A stretch of 64,000 nt of DNA from Methylotuvimicrobium alcaliphilum 20Z (GCF_000968535.2 NC_016112.1:3038001-3102000), one strand, 5' to 3'. Counted from the first letter of the stretch, positions 18,603 to 28,643 are shown. Notes: generated by a model not told the origin, from the sequence alone. Translations and numbers: made by a program.

Positions 18603-19085
18603 ATATACCTTTCGCACTTCAAATTTCGGCAGTGCCTAAGGAGGTGCAGGGGTGTTCGGCAAAGGCTTTGCCGGCATGGAGCCTACATGGACGTATTCAC
18701 CCAGCACCTAAATTCCATAGTCCATTGGCCAAGCGCGCCAAGATTTTTCGCGAAAGCTGAAATGGGGTCCGTCCGATTTCAGCAGCGAAAAATGACTTGG
18801 CGATTATTGCCTTCGGCGGCCCCGATTCGCCCTGCGTCCGTGCCACTACGCCACATCATCGTATACTCGATGCGGCTCCGTAGCACTCCCACAAATGGCT
18901 TTACGCCGTGTCGCGATGCCTTGTATTTTGCCTCCGCCTGCGCTATTCGCGCAGACTCCGGCAAAACACCCGGCGCTACGGCTATCGGGGACTAAAAATC
19001 TTCACTTCGCTAACGCTCCGTTTCCAAGATTTTCAGCGTATGATTAACTATCTTGGATAATTTAGGTGCAGGGTTCACGGCGTCC
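18603..19085. repeat. Repeat family C, copy 3, split by a 314-bp element
   Basis: Inverted relative to 16603-16826. It runs from ACCTTTCGCACTTCAAATTT to GTCCATTGGC, is interrupted at 18730, and resumes at TATGATTAAC. The same sequence is continuous at 16673-16692 on the other strand. Confidence 0.65.
18730..19043. mobile_element. 314-bp perfect repeat, copy 1 (unknown mobile element)
   Basis: Identical base for base to 62975-63288, as far as I can compare by eye. It starts CAAGCGCGCCAAGATTTTTC and ends AAGATTTTCAGCGTATGA. It interrupts repeat family C, whose uninterrupted form is at 16673-16692, so it moved or was copied in. The minus strand has a 61-codon frame but no recognisable protein; both ends carry CCAAGATTTT in direct orientation. 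Type of element unknown. Confidence 0.75.
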
Positions 19086-19377
19086 TGTCAATCGAGCCAC
19101 CACCCCCCCTTCCGACAGTTGTCTAAGTTATTTCATGCTCGTTCCTTAGCTAATGTGACTTCGGTACCATTTATTGTTACCTAACGTACCCGACTTCGAA
19201 ATCGCGATCTGGGGATCGCTCCCACAGAGCACCCTACCCCCTTGTGGGAGCGACGCCTTCGTCGCGATTTCGAAGCCACTGATGTTCAATATCCGCAGAT
19301 TTATCAAACAGCACCGTTTCCAGGTATACGGCGACCTCTGTTTAGCAAGTTTACCGATATTTGGGTATAACGGCGAG
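19067..19377. repeat. Partial MITE D end joined to MITE B, copy 2
   Basis: 19067-19145 matches one half of MITE D (CAATCGAGCCACC ... TTATTTCATGCTCGTTCC). From about 19150 the sequence is MITE B, with the TTCGAAATCGCGA hairpin arms and ending TTGGGTATAACGGCGAG; its left terminal repeat is missing. It fills the gap downstream of ilvE. Confidence 0.6.
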
Positions 19378-19483
19378 CGGTCCTCCATGGGAACCCATAC
19401 CTTCGCTGCCGAGGCAAGATCGGTATGCATTCCCTCGCAGAGCGTAGGAACGGTAGCGAATAGGGAAGTTATACAGCCATATC

Positions 19484-20404
19484 CTAAACGTAACTCAACC
19501 ACTCCTGATGGTCGGCGCGCCTGCCATGCACGTAGTCGAAATACAGCGTTTGCAGTTTTTCGGTTATAGGTCCTCTAGTACCGTTACCGATGGACCGGCC
19601 GTCCAATTCGCGAATCGGCGTCACTTCGGCGGCTGAACCCGTGAAGAAGGCTTCATCGGCGACATAGATTTCATCGCGCGTAATACGTTTTTCCGACACT
19701 TCCAAGCCCTGCTCTCTCGCAATCGTGATTACCGTATCGCGGGTAATGCCTTCGAGTGCCGACGTCGTTTCCGGAGTATAAATTTTACCGTTACGAACGA
19801 TAAACAAATTTTCTCCGCTACCTTCCGCCGCAAAACCTTCATGATCGAGCAATAAAGCTTCGTCATAACCGGTCGCCAAAGCTTCCTGGAGAGCCAAGAT
19901 CGAGTTGATATAATTACCGTTAGCCTTGGCTTTGCACATCGTACTGTTGACATGATTACGCGTGTAAGATGATGTCCTGACGCGAATGCCGCGCTCCATG
20001 TTTTCGACGCCGAGATAAGCTCCCCATTGCCAGGCCGCGATCATGACATGCACTTGCAAGTTATCGGCTCGAAGTCCCATGCCTTCCGAACCGTAAAAAC
20101 ACATGCTTCTGATATAGGCGGTTTCCAAATTATTCTTGGAAACAGCTTCGCAGTGCGCTTGATTGAGCTCTTCCTTGGCGTAAGGAATGGTCATGTTGAG
20201 AATTTTTGCGGAACGAAACAACCGGTCGGTATGTTCGGCCAATCTAAAAATCGCCGTGCCTTGCTCGGTCTTATAAGCGCGTAAACCCTCGAAAACGCCG
20301 GCGCCGTAATGCAGCGTATGCGTCAACACATGGACTTTGGCCTCCCGCCATTCCACCCATTTGCCGTCCAGCCAAATCAGCCCGTCTCTATCGTCCATCG
20401 TCAT
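19484..20404 (-). CDS. ilvE: Branched-chain amino acid aminotransferase
   Basis: 306 residues, class IV PLP aminotransferase. The PLP lysine is Lys160 in CKAKANGNYINS, and the cofactor-phosphate region is EGITRDTVI. HYGAGVFEGLRAY and GSGENLFIV are typical of IlvE. It interconverts Val, Leu and Ile with their 2-oxo acids, using glutamate. The start MTMDDRDG is used; the second Met is an alternative. It lies 37 bp after glnE on the same strand, the conserved glnE-ilvE order of pseudomonads, so both probably share a transcript. Confidence 0.95.
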   Translation of the reverse strand: MTMDDRDGLIWLDGKWVEWREAKVHVLTHTLHYGAGVFEGLRAYKTEQGTAIFRLAEHTDRLFRSAKILNMTIPYAKEELNQAHCEAVSKNNLETAYIRSMCFYGSEGMGLRADNLQVHVMIAAWQWGAYLGVENMERGIRVRTSSYTRNHVNSTMCKAKANGNYINSILALQEALATGYDEALLLDHEGFAAEGSGENLFIVRNGKIYTPETTSALEGITRDTVITIAREQGLEVSEKRITRDEIYVADEAFFTGSAAEVTPIRELDGRSIGNGTRGPITEKLQTLYFDYVHGRRADHQEWLSYV

Positions 20405-20441
20405 TATCGTGTCTCCACTTCAACTTGAAAAATGCTTGTCA

Positions 20442-23312
20442 TTAATCCATCACCTGTTGCCATATACGTTCCACTTGAGCTCTCGATTGCGCAAAACTTT
20501 CTTCCGAAACCACGGCTTTATCGCCTTGTAGCGCTTGTTTGTGACCGTAGTCGCGATAGCAGCAATAAGCCTGTTTGAGCTGCTCGGTCACCGGCTCCGA
20601 TAAAGTCCCGATTTTCGCCAACCCGTCCAACAAACGGATATTATCGGTATAGGTTACCAAGGACTCGTTGGCTGCCGCCTGATCTAAAACGCAGAATTGT
20701 ACTATAAACTCAATATCCGCAATACCACCTTTGCTTTGTTTTAAGTCGAACTCGCCGGCTTTGGTCGTATCGAGATTTTCACGCATTTTTTCGCGCATGT
20801 CGCGCACTTCTTTTTTCAAGACATAATGATCCCGGGGCATGCACAGAATTCGTTTGCGAATCGCCTCGAACTCGGTTTTTATCGTCGGGTCGCCGGCGAT
20901 GAAGCGGCCTCTAACCAAGGCTTGATGCTCCCAAGTCCAAGCATTATCGCGGAGATAGTCCTCGTAAACATCGACATGATTGACCAGCAAGCCGGCATTG
21001 CCGCTTGGCCGTAAACGCATATCGACTTCATACAAAATGCCGGACAACAGACGCGTATTGAGCATCTGCATGACTTTTTGCCCGAGCCTCCCGTAAAAAT
21101 GCGAACAACTGATCGGTTTAGCACCGTCGGTCAGCGCATGCGTATCCTTGCTGTCATACAAAAACACCAGATCGAGGTCGGACCCGTAGCCGAGCTCGAT
21201 GCCCCCCAATTTACCGAAACCCAGCACTCCGAAACCGATCGAAACATTATCGGTATTCGGCGGAACGCCGTGCTTGTCGGTCATGATCCGCCAACATAGC
21301 GAGACGGTGTGCTCGACAATTGTTTCGGCGATATAGGTCAAATAATCGCTGACCACCATGATAGGGATAATGCCCATGATATCGGCGGCGGCCACCCTAA
21401 GCAGATTGATATGCTTAAACTTACGCAGCACCATCATCAATTGCTCGGTATCTTGAATGTTGATATCGGTCAGCATCTCGGCAAGATCGGCTTGCAAGGC
21501 TTGCTTTTTCAGAGGTTCGTACAACGAACGGGTATCGAGCAACTCGTCGAATAACACCGGATAGTGAGCCAAATAATCGCAAATCCACGGGCTTGCCGCC
21601 GACAATTTAACCAATTGCGTCAGCGCTTCGGGATTTTCATAGAGCAACGATAAGTAAACATTTCGTCCCGCTACCGCTTCGAATAAACGTAAAATACGTT
21701 TCAAGGTTTCATCCAGATTTTCGACTTGCCGCACCGACTCCAGCAGTTGCGGCATCAAGCGATCCAACACGGCTGCTCCTTTGGCGGTGAGCCGCTTGAC
21801 GGCCGGGGATTTTTTGAATTCACGTATTTGAAGCAACATTTCTTCGGCGCTATTAAATCCTAAATCCACCAATTGCGAACAAAGCTCTTCGTCATCCGTA
21901 TGTGCCGCCCAAATCGATTCGGCCTCAAGATTTTTTTTATCTTGTTTGGACAGCGAAAACACCAGATCGAATTCGTCATGAACTTGCCCGCGAATATCAT
22001 CCAACTTCGCCTTGAAACTCGGCCAGTCCGAAAAGTCCATCGAATACGCCAGGATGAGTTGAGCCTGGGGATCTTGCGGCAAATCATGAGTTTGCCGATC
22101 TTGATATTGCTGAATGTGATTTTCTGCTTCGCGCAGAAACCGGTAATGACCGATCAATTGCTCGGCATCCTCCGGCGCCAATAACTCCATCTCGCCTAGC
22201 CTCTGTAAAACTTCGACGATACGTCGATTTTGCAAAGACTTTTCCTGGCCGCCGCGGATTAATTGAAAAGCTTGTCCGATAAATTCGATTTCGCGAATGC
22301 CGCCGGGACCGAGTTTAATATTGTCGAGCCTGTCCTTGCGCTGCAACTCTTGCGTGATTTTATACTTTAACGAACGCAGTTCCTCGAACGCGCCGTAATC
22401 GAGATAACGGCGATACACAAATGCATGCAGCATCTTCATCAATTGCGGACCGGTGTATTCATCCCCTGCAACCTGACGGGCTTTGATCATCGCATAGCGT
22501 TCCCATTCGCGCGCCTGGGTCAGATAATAATTTTCCATGCCGTCGAAGGTCATGATCACAGGACCGCTATCGCCAAACGGCCGAAGCCTGATATCGGTTC
22601 TGAACACAAAACCGTCGGCAGTGGTTTCATCTAACATTTTGACCAGCTTACGGCAAATTTTGCTGAAAAATTCGCCATACGTGGTTTGTTTTCTATCGTT
22701 TAAAACCCCGTCCTCGGCGAATGCGAAAATCAAATCGATATCGGAAGAATAATTCAACTCATAGGCGCCAAGCTTACCCATGCCCAGCACCACTATTTGC
22801 TGGGCTTGGCCGTTTGCAAGCATTGGCGTGCCGAATTTATCGCAGGCTTGCCGGTATAAAAAATCCAAGACAAAACGAATGCAAGCTTCGGCTAGCCATG
22901 TCAACTCATGCAAGGTTTCTTCGAGTGTCGCCCAACCAGCCAGATCGCGCCAGGCAATACGGACCATTTCCCTATTACGCAAGCGTCGCAGCGACACCAT
23001 CAATTCGGCTTCGCTCTCATCCGTCAATTTCGATAGTTTTTCGGCATACTGCGTCTCGGCATAAGCCTTAAACAACTCGTCTGATTCGATCAAATCAAAC
23101 AACATTTCGGGGCGGCGAATGCAACTATCGGCCACGAAAAGGCTCGATGTCCAAACCTTAACCCACGAAGCCAATAAGGGTTCGGGATAATCCGGGCCAG
23201 TCGTGAATGATGCGGTTTTCTCGCCCCATTGCTGCAATTTTACCTGCACGTTTTCAACAAGTTCCGCAGGCAAAGTTTGCAATTGCGATTGAAGTTGGTC
23301 GATTAAAGTCAT
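20442..23312 (-). CDS. glnE: Bifunctional glutamine synthetase adenylyltransferase/deadenylylase
   Basis: 956 residues from ATG at 23312 (MTLIDQLQ); an 11-codon upstream extension has no support. Two nucleotidyltransferase modules are visible: the N-terminal one with ELNYSSDIDLIFAF (deadenylylase half) and the C-terminal one with ELGYGSDLDLVFLYD (adenylylase half), separated by the helical linker. The enzyme adds or removes AMP on glutamine synthetase in response to PII state. Full length for the family (about 945). Confidence 0.96.
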   Translation of the reverse strand: MTLIDQLQSQLQTLPAELVENVQVKLQQWGEKTASFTTGPDYPEPLLASWVKVWTSSLFVADSCIRRPEMLFDLIESDELFKAYAETQYAEKLSKLTDESEAELMVSLRRLRNREMVRIAWRDLAGWATLEETLHELTWLAEACIRFVLDFLYRQACDKFGTPMLANGQAQQIVVLGMGKLGAYELNYSSDIDLIFAFAEDGVLNDRKQTTYGEFFSKICRKLVKMLDETTADGFVFRTDIRLRPFGDSGPVIMTFDGMENYYLTQAREWERYAMIKARQVAGDEYTGPQLMKMLHAFVYRRYLDYGAFEELRSLKYKITQELQRKDRLDNIKLGPGGIREIEFIGQAFQLIRGGQEKSLQNRRIVEVLQRLGEMELLAPEDAEQLIGHYRFLREAENHIQQYQDRQTHDLPQDPQAQLILAYSMDFSDWPSFKAKLDDIRGQVHDEFDLVFSLSKQDKKNLEAESIWAAHTDDEELCSQLVDLGFNSAEEMLLQIREFKKSPAVKRLTAKGAAVLDRLMPQLLESVRQVENLDETLKRILRLFEAVAGRNVYLSLLYENPEALTQLVKLSAASPWICDYLAHYPVLFDELLDTRSLYEPLKKQALQADLAEMLTDINIQDTEQLMMVLRKFKHINLLRVAAADIMGIIPIMVVSDYLTYIAETIVEHTVSLCWRIMTDKHGVPPNTDNVSIGFGVLGFGKLGGIELGYGSDLDLVFLYDSKDTHALTDGAKPISCSHFYGRLGQKVMQMLNTRLLSGILYEVDMRLRPSGNAGLLVNHVDVYEDYLRDNAWTWEHQALVRGRFIAGDPTIKTEFEAIRKRILCMPRDHYVLKKEVRDMREKMRENLDTTKAGEFDLKQSKGGIADIEFIVQFCVLDQAAANESLVTYTDNIRLLDGLAKIGTLSEPVTEQLKQAYCCYRDYGHKQALQGDKAVVSEESFAQSRAQVERIWQQVMD

Positions 23313-23422
23313 AAATAGTCGAAGAATTGAATAAGGCGGATGCACAAGAGCTTTTTATCCTAGAAACAGCATTTCACCATGAAGATCATGAAGAATAAGG
23401 GAGTCAATTTAATAACTTATTA

Positions 23423-23542
23423 CCTGATTAGCAAGATGCTTGAGCCTGCCGAAGCCACTTCTGCGGGACGGGGTTGAAAACCCCGTCCTGCTAAGGTCTC
23501 CTGGTTTTTGGGCTCTAGCTGAAGAAACTTGCTAATCAGGAC
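23423..23542 (+). repeat. Repeat family F, copy 1
   Basis: Ends CCTGATTAGCAAG and CTTGCTAATCAGGAC are inverted copies. The interior has the short hairpin GGGACGGGGTTGAAAACCCCGTCC. A longer copy is at 47026-47311. It lies between glnE and the ABC permease gene. Confidence 0.7.
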
Positions 23543-23586
23543 TTGTTATCCGTTTAGTATTAATTTCAACTTTACGCGAACACAGC

Positions 23587-24351
23587 CTAATTTTTTATAC
23601 CGACACCTTTATGCAACAAATACAGACTGAATAGCGTGAGAAAAACGATAAAACCGCCGGTTATCGCAAACGCTATTTGAATATCGACATCGGTCACGTT
23701 GATCAGGCCGTAACGAAATGCATTGATCATATAGAGTATCGGATTACCCAACGAAATTTTCTGCCAGATGCCGGGCAGCATCGATACCGAATAAAACACG
23801 CCGCCGAGATAACTTAGCGGCGTCAACACAAAACTGGGAATGATCGCAATATCGTCGAAGCTCTCGGCAAATACCGCATTGATAAAGCCGGCCAACGCAA
23901 ACAAAGTTGCGGTCAACACGAATACGGCAACAGTAATCCAAGGGTGCGCGACATCGATTTGAGTAAACAACAATGAAATTGCAGCGACCACCAAACCAAC
24001 CATGATGCCTCTAACGATACCGCCGCAAACGTAACCGGCCAAAATCACCCAATTCGGAACCGGCGCCACTAACAACTCCTCGATATGGCGCTGAAATTTA
24101 GTCGAATAAAACGACGACACGACATTCGCGTAGGAATGACTAATCACCGACATTAAAATAATGCCGGGTACGATGTATTCCATATAACTGGCCCCATCGA
24201 TCGGGCCGATACGATCGCCGATCAATTTACCGAAGATCAAAAAATACAACGCAGTCGTCACGGCCGGCGGCAAGAGTGTTTGCGGCCAAATTCGCGTAAA
24301 TCGGCGCACTTCTTTCACCACGATGGTTTTGAATGCAATAGCGCTATTCAT
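23587..24351 (-). CDS. ABC-2 type transporter permease
   Basis: 254 residues with six hydrophobic helices and the ABC-2 permease pattern (YLIFGKLIGDRIG, HRHIEELLVAPVP-like RHIEELLVAPVPNW, LTPLSYLGGVFYSVSMLPGIWQ). It forms the membrane channel of a small exporter together with the ATPase encoded just upstream; the two genes overlap by one base. YadH-like. Substrate unknown. Confidence 0.9.
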   Translation of the reverse strand: MNSAIAFKTIVVKEVRRFTRIWPQTLLPPAVTTALYFLIFGKLIGDRIGPIDGASYMEYIVPGIILMSVISHSYANVVSSFYSTKFQRHIEELLVAPVPNWVILAGYVCGGIVRGIMVGLVVAAISLLFTQIDVAHPWITVAVFVLTATLFALAGFINAVFAESFDDIAIIPSFVLTPLSYLGGVFYSVSMLPGIWQKISLGNPILYMINAFRYGLINVTDVDIQIAFAITGGFIVFLTLFSLYLLHKGVGIKN

Positions 24352-25280
24352 TAAGTAGCTCCTTGCTGCTTAGTCGAATCGATCAGATCCATAAACAATT
24401 GTTCAAGCCGATTCGATTTATTTTTGAGACTGGCGACCTGAATGTTTTGTTCGGACAGCAATGCAAATAATTTATTCAAACCCTCTTCTTTCGGCACCCC
24501 GACATCCAACGAAAAATCGGATAGGCGTTCGATGTGATATCCTGGTATCACCGGCACCGATACCAGTGGAGCGGCCAGATCCAAAACGAAATGATTGACA
24601 TGCAAACGGGCCAATAAACCTGCCATGTCGGAATTCTCGACAATACGACCATGATTGATAATTGCAATGTTGCGGCACAGGCTTTCGGCCTCTTCGAGAT
24701 AGTGCGTCGTCAAAATTATCGTCGTGCCCTGCCGGTTGACTTCCTGCATCATTTCCCACATAGAGCGCCTGATTTCGATATCGACACCGGCGGTCGGCTC
24801 GTCCAAGACCAACAACTTTGGCGAATGCACCATCGCTCTGGCAATCATTAATCGTCGCTTCATGCCCCCTGACAGACGCCTAGAAACATCGTTGCGTTTA
24901 TCCCATAAATCCATTTGTTTCAGACAAGTTTCGGTGCGACGGATCGCTTCTTTCTTCGGCATGCCGTAATAACCAGCCTGATTTAGTACAATTTGCTGCG
25001 GCGTTTCGAATTGATTGAAGTTGATCTCTTGCGGCACGATGCCGATACAGCTTTTCGCGAGATCGCGTTGTTTTCTTAAATCATAATCGAATATCGTCAC
25101 ATCACCGCTAGTTGCGGTGACCAGAGAACTGATAATACCGATTGTGGTAGATTTACCGGCGCCGTTCGGCCCAAGCAGCGCAAAAAAGTCGCCGGCTTGT
25201 ACATCCAGATCGATGCCTTGCAACGCCTGAAAACCGTTATTATAAATTTTAGTGAGATTACGAATGGATAGGGCATTCAT
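24351..25280 (-). CDS. ABC transporter ATP-binding protein
   Basis: 309 residues. Walker A GPNGAGKSTT (about residues 39-48), signature LSGGMKRRL, Walker B KLLVLDEPTAG, and the switch His in LTTHYLEEAE. The C-terminal 90 residues form the extra domain seen in ABC-2 exporters of the YadG/NodI type. It powers the ABC-2 permease encoded next. No other partner gene is adjacent. Confidence 0.93.
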   Translation of the reverse strand: MNALSIRNLTKIYNNGFQALQGIDLDVQAGDFFALLGPNGAGKSTTIGIISSLVTATSGDVTIFDYDLRKQRDLAKSCIGIVPQEINFNQFETPQQIVLNQAGYYGMPKKEAIRRTETCLKQMDLWDKRNDVSRRLSGGMKRRLMIARAMVHSPKLLVLDEPTAGVDIEIRRSMWEMMQEVNRQGTTIILTTHYLEEAESLCRNIAIINHGRIVENSDMAGLLARLHVNHFVLDLAAPLVSVPVIPGYHIERLSDFSLDVGVPKEEGLNKLFALLSEQNIQVASLKNKSNRLEQLFMDLIDSTKQQGAT

Positions 25281-25341
25281 CGGAAAAGTAAGACTTAACG
25301 CAAACCAGCAAATAAGTTAAATTAGGCGCCTGCCCACCGTA

Positions 25342-25552
25342 TATACTTCGCGCGGCCACATTTTCGGTAAGCTAACGCGCTCTTTTGTCCGGTAGCTGCG
25401 TTACCTACATGGATGTAGGTAAGGGGCGTGAGCAGGAGCGGAAGCTTTGCGAAAACAGTTACATAGCTTAGCTTAACGCCTGTTTTCGCGCCTTGCTACC
25501 GAACAAAATAGCATTACCATAAAAGCCGAAAACATGACCGCACGGAGTATAT
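25342..25552 (+). repeat. MITE family E, copy 1
   Basis: Ends TATACTTCGCGCGGCCACAT and its imperfect inverse. The interior has the arms GCGAAAACAGTTACA and CCTGTTTTCGCG, plus an extra hairpin CTACATGGATGTAG not present in the copies at 29741 and 51564. It lies between the divergent ABC and ppx genes and may carry part of their promoters. Confidence 0.75.
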
Positions 25553-25651
25553 GACGATACGCGCGTTCGGCGTCGATATTTCGATTTGGCAGAAAAAACC
25601 ATGCAATTCTATCAGAAACCCAACCTTTTCGCCGACTAAACTGGAAAGACA

Positions 25652-27151
25652 GTGCCTCAAAAAATACCCGAAATCGTAGCCGCCGTGGACCTCGGTTCCA
25701 ACAGTTTCCATATGATCGTATGCAGCCTAAAAGACGGCAAAATGCATATTATCGACCGAATCAAAGAAATGGTCCGATTGGCGTCCGGCCTCGATAAAAA
25801 AAATCATTTGGATTTGATCACACAAAAAAGAGCGCTCGAATGCCTTGAGCGATTCGGTCAACGCATTGGCAATCTTCCCTCCGAAAGCGTTCGTTGCGTC
25901 GGCACCAGCACCTTACGCAACGCGACGAATTCAAGACAATTCATTCTCAAGGCCGAGCGCGCTTTAGGCCACCCGATTCATGTCATTTCCGGCGTCGAAG
26001 AAGCGCGCTTGATTTATCAAGGTGTCGCCTACAGCTTAAGCAGCAGCGCCACCAAACGATTCGTAATGGACATCGGCGGAGGCAGCACCGAATATATCAT
26101 CGGCACCGACGATAAACCGCGCATCAAGGAAAGCTTGAATATGGGCTGCGTGTCGGTCAGCAACTTGTTTTTCCCGGACGGAAAACTGTCCGCACAAGCG
26201 GTCGATGACGCACTGCTGTTTGCCCAGCAAAAACTCGATCCGCACCAAAAAAATTACAACCATAAGAACTGGGATGAAGCGATCGGCGCTTCGGGTAGCT
26301 TAAGAGCCATTCAAAAAGTTCTGGAAGCGACCGGTTGGAGCAATAACGGCATTACCTTAGAAGGCCTCGACAAACTCATGGAGCGCATCAAGTCGGTTAA
26401 GCATATCAATGACTTGAATTTACCGGAACTCGACCCGGAGCGCTTGCCGGTATTCCCTGGCGGCGCCGTGATCGTCGCAGCCACCTTCAAAGCCTTGGGC
26501 ATCGAACAAATGACGGTATCCGACGGCGCATTACGCGAAGGTCTGGTCTATGATTTATTGGGGCGCATCTATAACCGGGACATCCGTTCCGAGACCGTGC
26601 AAATGCTAAGCGATCGCTATCACACCGATCAAGCTCATGCCGACCGCATCAAAAAAACATTACATACGATGCTGAAACAAATCGAACTTTTTTCGGATGA
26701 CGATAACAAAGAAAACGGTATCAACTTTTTAGATTGGGCTGCCGACCTACATGAAATGGGCCGCGACATCGCTCACAGCCAATACCATAAACATGGCGCC
26801 TATATCATCGCAAATGCCGATCTGGCCGGCTTTTCCAAACAGGATCAAGCTATAGTGTCGGTTTTAATTAAATCGCATCGCAGAAAATTTTCAATGAAAC
26901 GCTTCGAAGGACTGTCTGAACCATGGCAACAATATGCGCCGTTCATGACAATATTGCTGAGACTTGCGATATTGCTCCACCGCAACCGTAATGACATTGA
27001 ATTACCCGAATTTTCAATAACAATCGTTAAATCCAAACTGAAATTAACCTTCCCTGAAGGTTGGCTCGACCAGTCGCCGCTGACCCGTGCCGATTTAAAC
27101 AAAGAGGCCGATTATTTAAAGGCAGCCGGATTCAAACTATCCTGTTTCTAA
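25652..27151 (+). CDS. ppx: Exopolyphosphatase / guanosine pentaphosphate phosphatase family
   Basis: 499 residues. GTG start at 25652 with GGAAAG upstream; no better ATG precedes the first conserved strand. The ASKHA-type motifs are present: AAVDLGSNSFHMIV (phosphate 1), GTSTLRNATNS, and MDIGGGSTEYIIG (phosphate 2). The C-terminal half, from about residue 310, is the HD-like helical domain of long Ppx/GppA proteins. It hydrolyses polyphosphate from the end and possibly pppGpp; no ppk gene is adjacent. The stop codon overlaps the end of a MITE D copy. Confidence 0.9.
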   Translation: MPQKIPEIVAAVDLGSNSFHMIVCSLKDGKMHIIDRIKEMVRLASGLDKKNHLDLITQKRALECLERFGQRIGNLPSESVRCVGTSTLRNATNSRQFILKAERALGHPIHVISGVEEARLIYQGVAYSLSSSATKRFVMDIGGGSTEYIIGTDDKPRIKESLNMGCVSVSNLFFPDGKLSAQAVDDALLFAQQKLDPHQKNYNHKNWDEAIGASGSLRAIQKVLEATGWSNNGITLEGLDKLMERIKSVKHINDLNLPELDPERLPVFPGGAVIVAATFKALGIEQMTVSDGALREGLVYDLLGRIYNRDIRSETVQMLSDRYHTDQAHADRIKKTLHTMLKQIELFSDDDNKENGINFLDWAADLHEMGRDIAHSQYHKHGAYIIANADLAGFSKQDQAIVSVLIKSHRRKFSMKRFEGLSEPWQQYAPFMTILLRLAILLHRNRNDIELPEFSITIVKSKLKLTFPEGWLDQSPLTRADLNKEADYLKAAGFKLSCF

Positions 27152-27386
27152 GGAACATGCACAAAATAACAATTACAAGTATTAAGCTTTGTGGCGGTTC
27201 GGTGACTCGCTTGACAGGACGCCGTGAATACGTCCCTGTAGGCTTGACGGCGACTATCAGATTGCCAGGGATGGCATGAATGCAGATTTTGCAGGAGCAA
27301 AAATCTGCCCTGCCGCCGACACCTGTCAATCGAGCCACCAAGCCCCCTTCCAACGGTTGTCGAAGTTGTTTCATGCTCGTTGCTAA
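27149..27386 (-). repeat. MITE family D, copy 1
   Basis: Begins AAGGAACATGCACAAAATAA at the ppx stop codon and ends TTTCATGCTCGTTGCTA, an imperfect inverse, six bases before the next start codon. The interior has CTTGACAGGACGCCGTG and CACCTGTCAATCGAG arms, plus an extra insertion around 27255-27300 absent from the other copies. It therefore supplies the whole intergenic region between ppx and the next gene. Confidence 0.75.
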
Positions 27387-27392
27387 CTTTTA

Positions 27393-28643
27393 ATGTTACT
27401 GCTTACCCGTTTTTTATTCGCCTTATTCACCGCACCGCCGGTACTTTTGGCCTTAGTCATGCTGTATGCCGTAGCACCCGAACCTTCGGTTCAAGCCGAT
27501 TGGCAAATGAATGACGAGGATATCGAACGGGCTAAACAAATTTTCGAAGGCAGCCCGGTTAGCGACAACATCAGAACCATCGAGCTGAACGAACGGGATT
27601 TGAACATAGCGCTGAACTACATTCTCGATAACTATCTAAACAGCAATTCAATACTGACACTTGATGATACATCGATCGGCTTTAAAATATCGCTGCACTT
27701 ACCGAAGAATCTTTTCGGCAATTATCTTAATCTGCAGTTCAACTTAGCTAAGACGAACGGCTCGACACACATTCACTCATTAAAGATCGGACGCGTCGAT
27801 GTCGCCGACGAGCTTGCCGGATGGCTAATTAAGAAAACGATCAAATATGCCCACCTGAAACAACACTATATATTGGTAACCGAGCAAATTTTGGACTTTC
27901 ATTTCGACAAAGAAGGCCTAAGACTCACTTATTTCACCGACCCCGCTTTCGCAGAACACACAGCCGATTTATTGCATCGCGCCAAAGACCGTCAGTCGAT
28001 GATCTTTTATCAACAAAAACTGACCGAAGTGATCAATACTCACGACCCTGACTGGCTTTTATCGCTCGCGGATCTAATTCAACCGCTGTTTAAACTCGCC
28101 TACCAACGATCTAGTCTCAAGACGGCTGTCAAAGAAAACCGGATCGTGATTTTTACGATCAATAGCTATGTCAACAAACATGAAACAATGCCCTATCTGC
28201 CTAGAAACATCATTGCCAAGCCGCACACTGAATATCCGGTATTTTTATATCGAAGAATCGATCTAGCAAAACATTTCATCGCATCGGCAACGCTAACGGC
28301 GACCGGCGGCGGTCATTTGGCAAATATAATAGGAATGGAGAAAGAATTGAGCGACGCAAGAAGCGGCAGCGGATTTAGTTTTGTCGATTTGGCCGGCAAC
28401 CGGGCCGGCATGCGTTTCGGCCAATTGGCCGTATCGAGCCCGGAAAATGCGCGCCGTCTGCAGCAGGCGATGACTGAAATTAAAGACTATACGGCGTTCA
28501 TGCCGGATGTCAGGGATTTTCCGGAAAACCTTGACCGTTCCGCATTCAAAAAACAATACGGATCGGTTTACAGTCCGAAATATCAGGAAATGTTGATGGT
28601 GATCGATAAGCGTATCGATCAACTAGAGATCTATCAAAATTAG
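27393..28643 (+). CDS. Unknown protein with N-terminal membrane anchor
   Basis: 416 residues. A strong N-terminal hydrophobic helix (about 3-26, FLFALFTAPPVLLALVMLYAVA) serves as anchor or uncleaved signal; the rest is soluble, with no recognisable catalytic motif. The C-terminal third contains an ordered-looking stretch with HFIASATLTATGGGHLANIIGMEKELSDARSGSGFSF, reminiscent of lysozyme-like or chaperone-like secreted proteins but not assignable. I do not recognise the family. It lies between ppx and a peroxidase gene, with only a MITE as upstream region. Confidence 0.7.
   Translation: MLLLTRFLFALFTAPPVLLALVMLYAVAPEPSVQADWQMNDEDIERAKQIFEGSPVSDNIRTIELNERDLNIALNYILDNYLNSNSILTLDDTSIGFKISLHLPKNLFGNYLNLQFNLAKTNGSTHIHSLKIGRVDVADELAGWLIKKTIKYAHLKQHYILVTEQILDFHFDKEGLRLTYFTDPAFAEHTADLLHRAKDRQSMIFYQQKLTEVINTHDPDWLLSLADLIQPLFKLAYQRSSLKTAVKENRIVIFTINSYVNKHETMPYLPRNIIAKPHTEYPVFLYRRIDLAKHFIASATLTATGGGHLANIIGMEKELSDARSGSGFSFVDLAGNRAGMRFGQLAVSSPENARRLQQAMTEIKDYTAFMPDVRDFPENLDRSAFKKQYGSVYSPKYQEMLMVIDKRIDQLEIYQN

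Noticed and set aside
18570-18995. 141-codon frame
   Set aside because: It spans the junction of family C repeat and the 314-bp element, so its reading frame exists only by chance; the element's own frame is repeated at 63007 with the same non-protein-like content.
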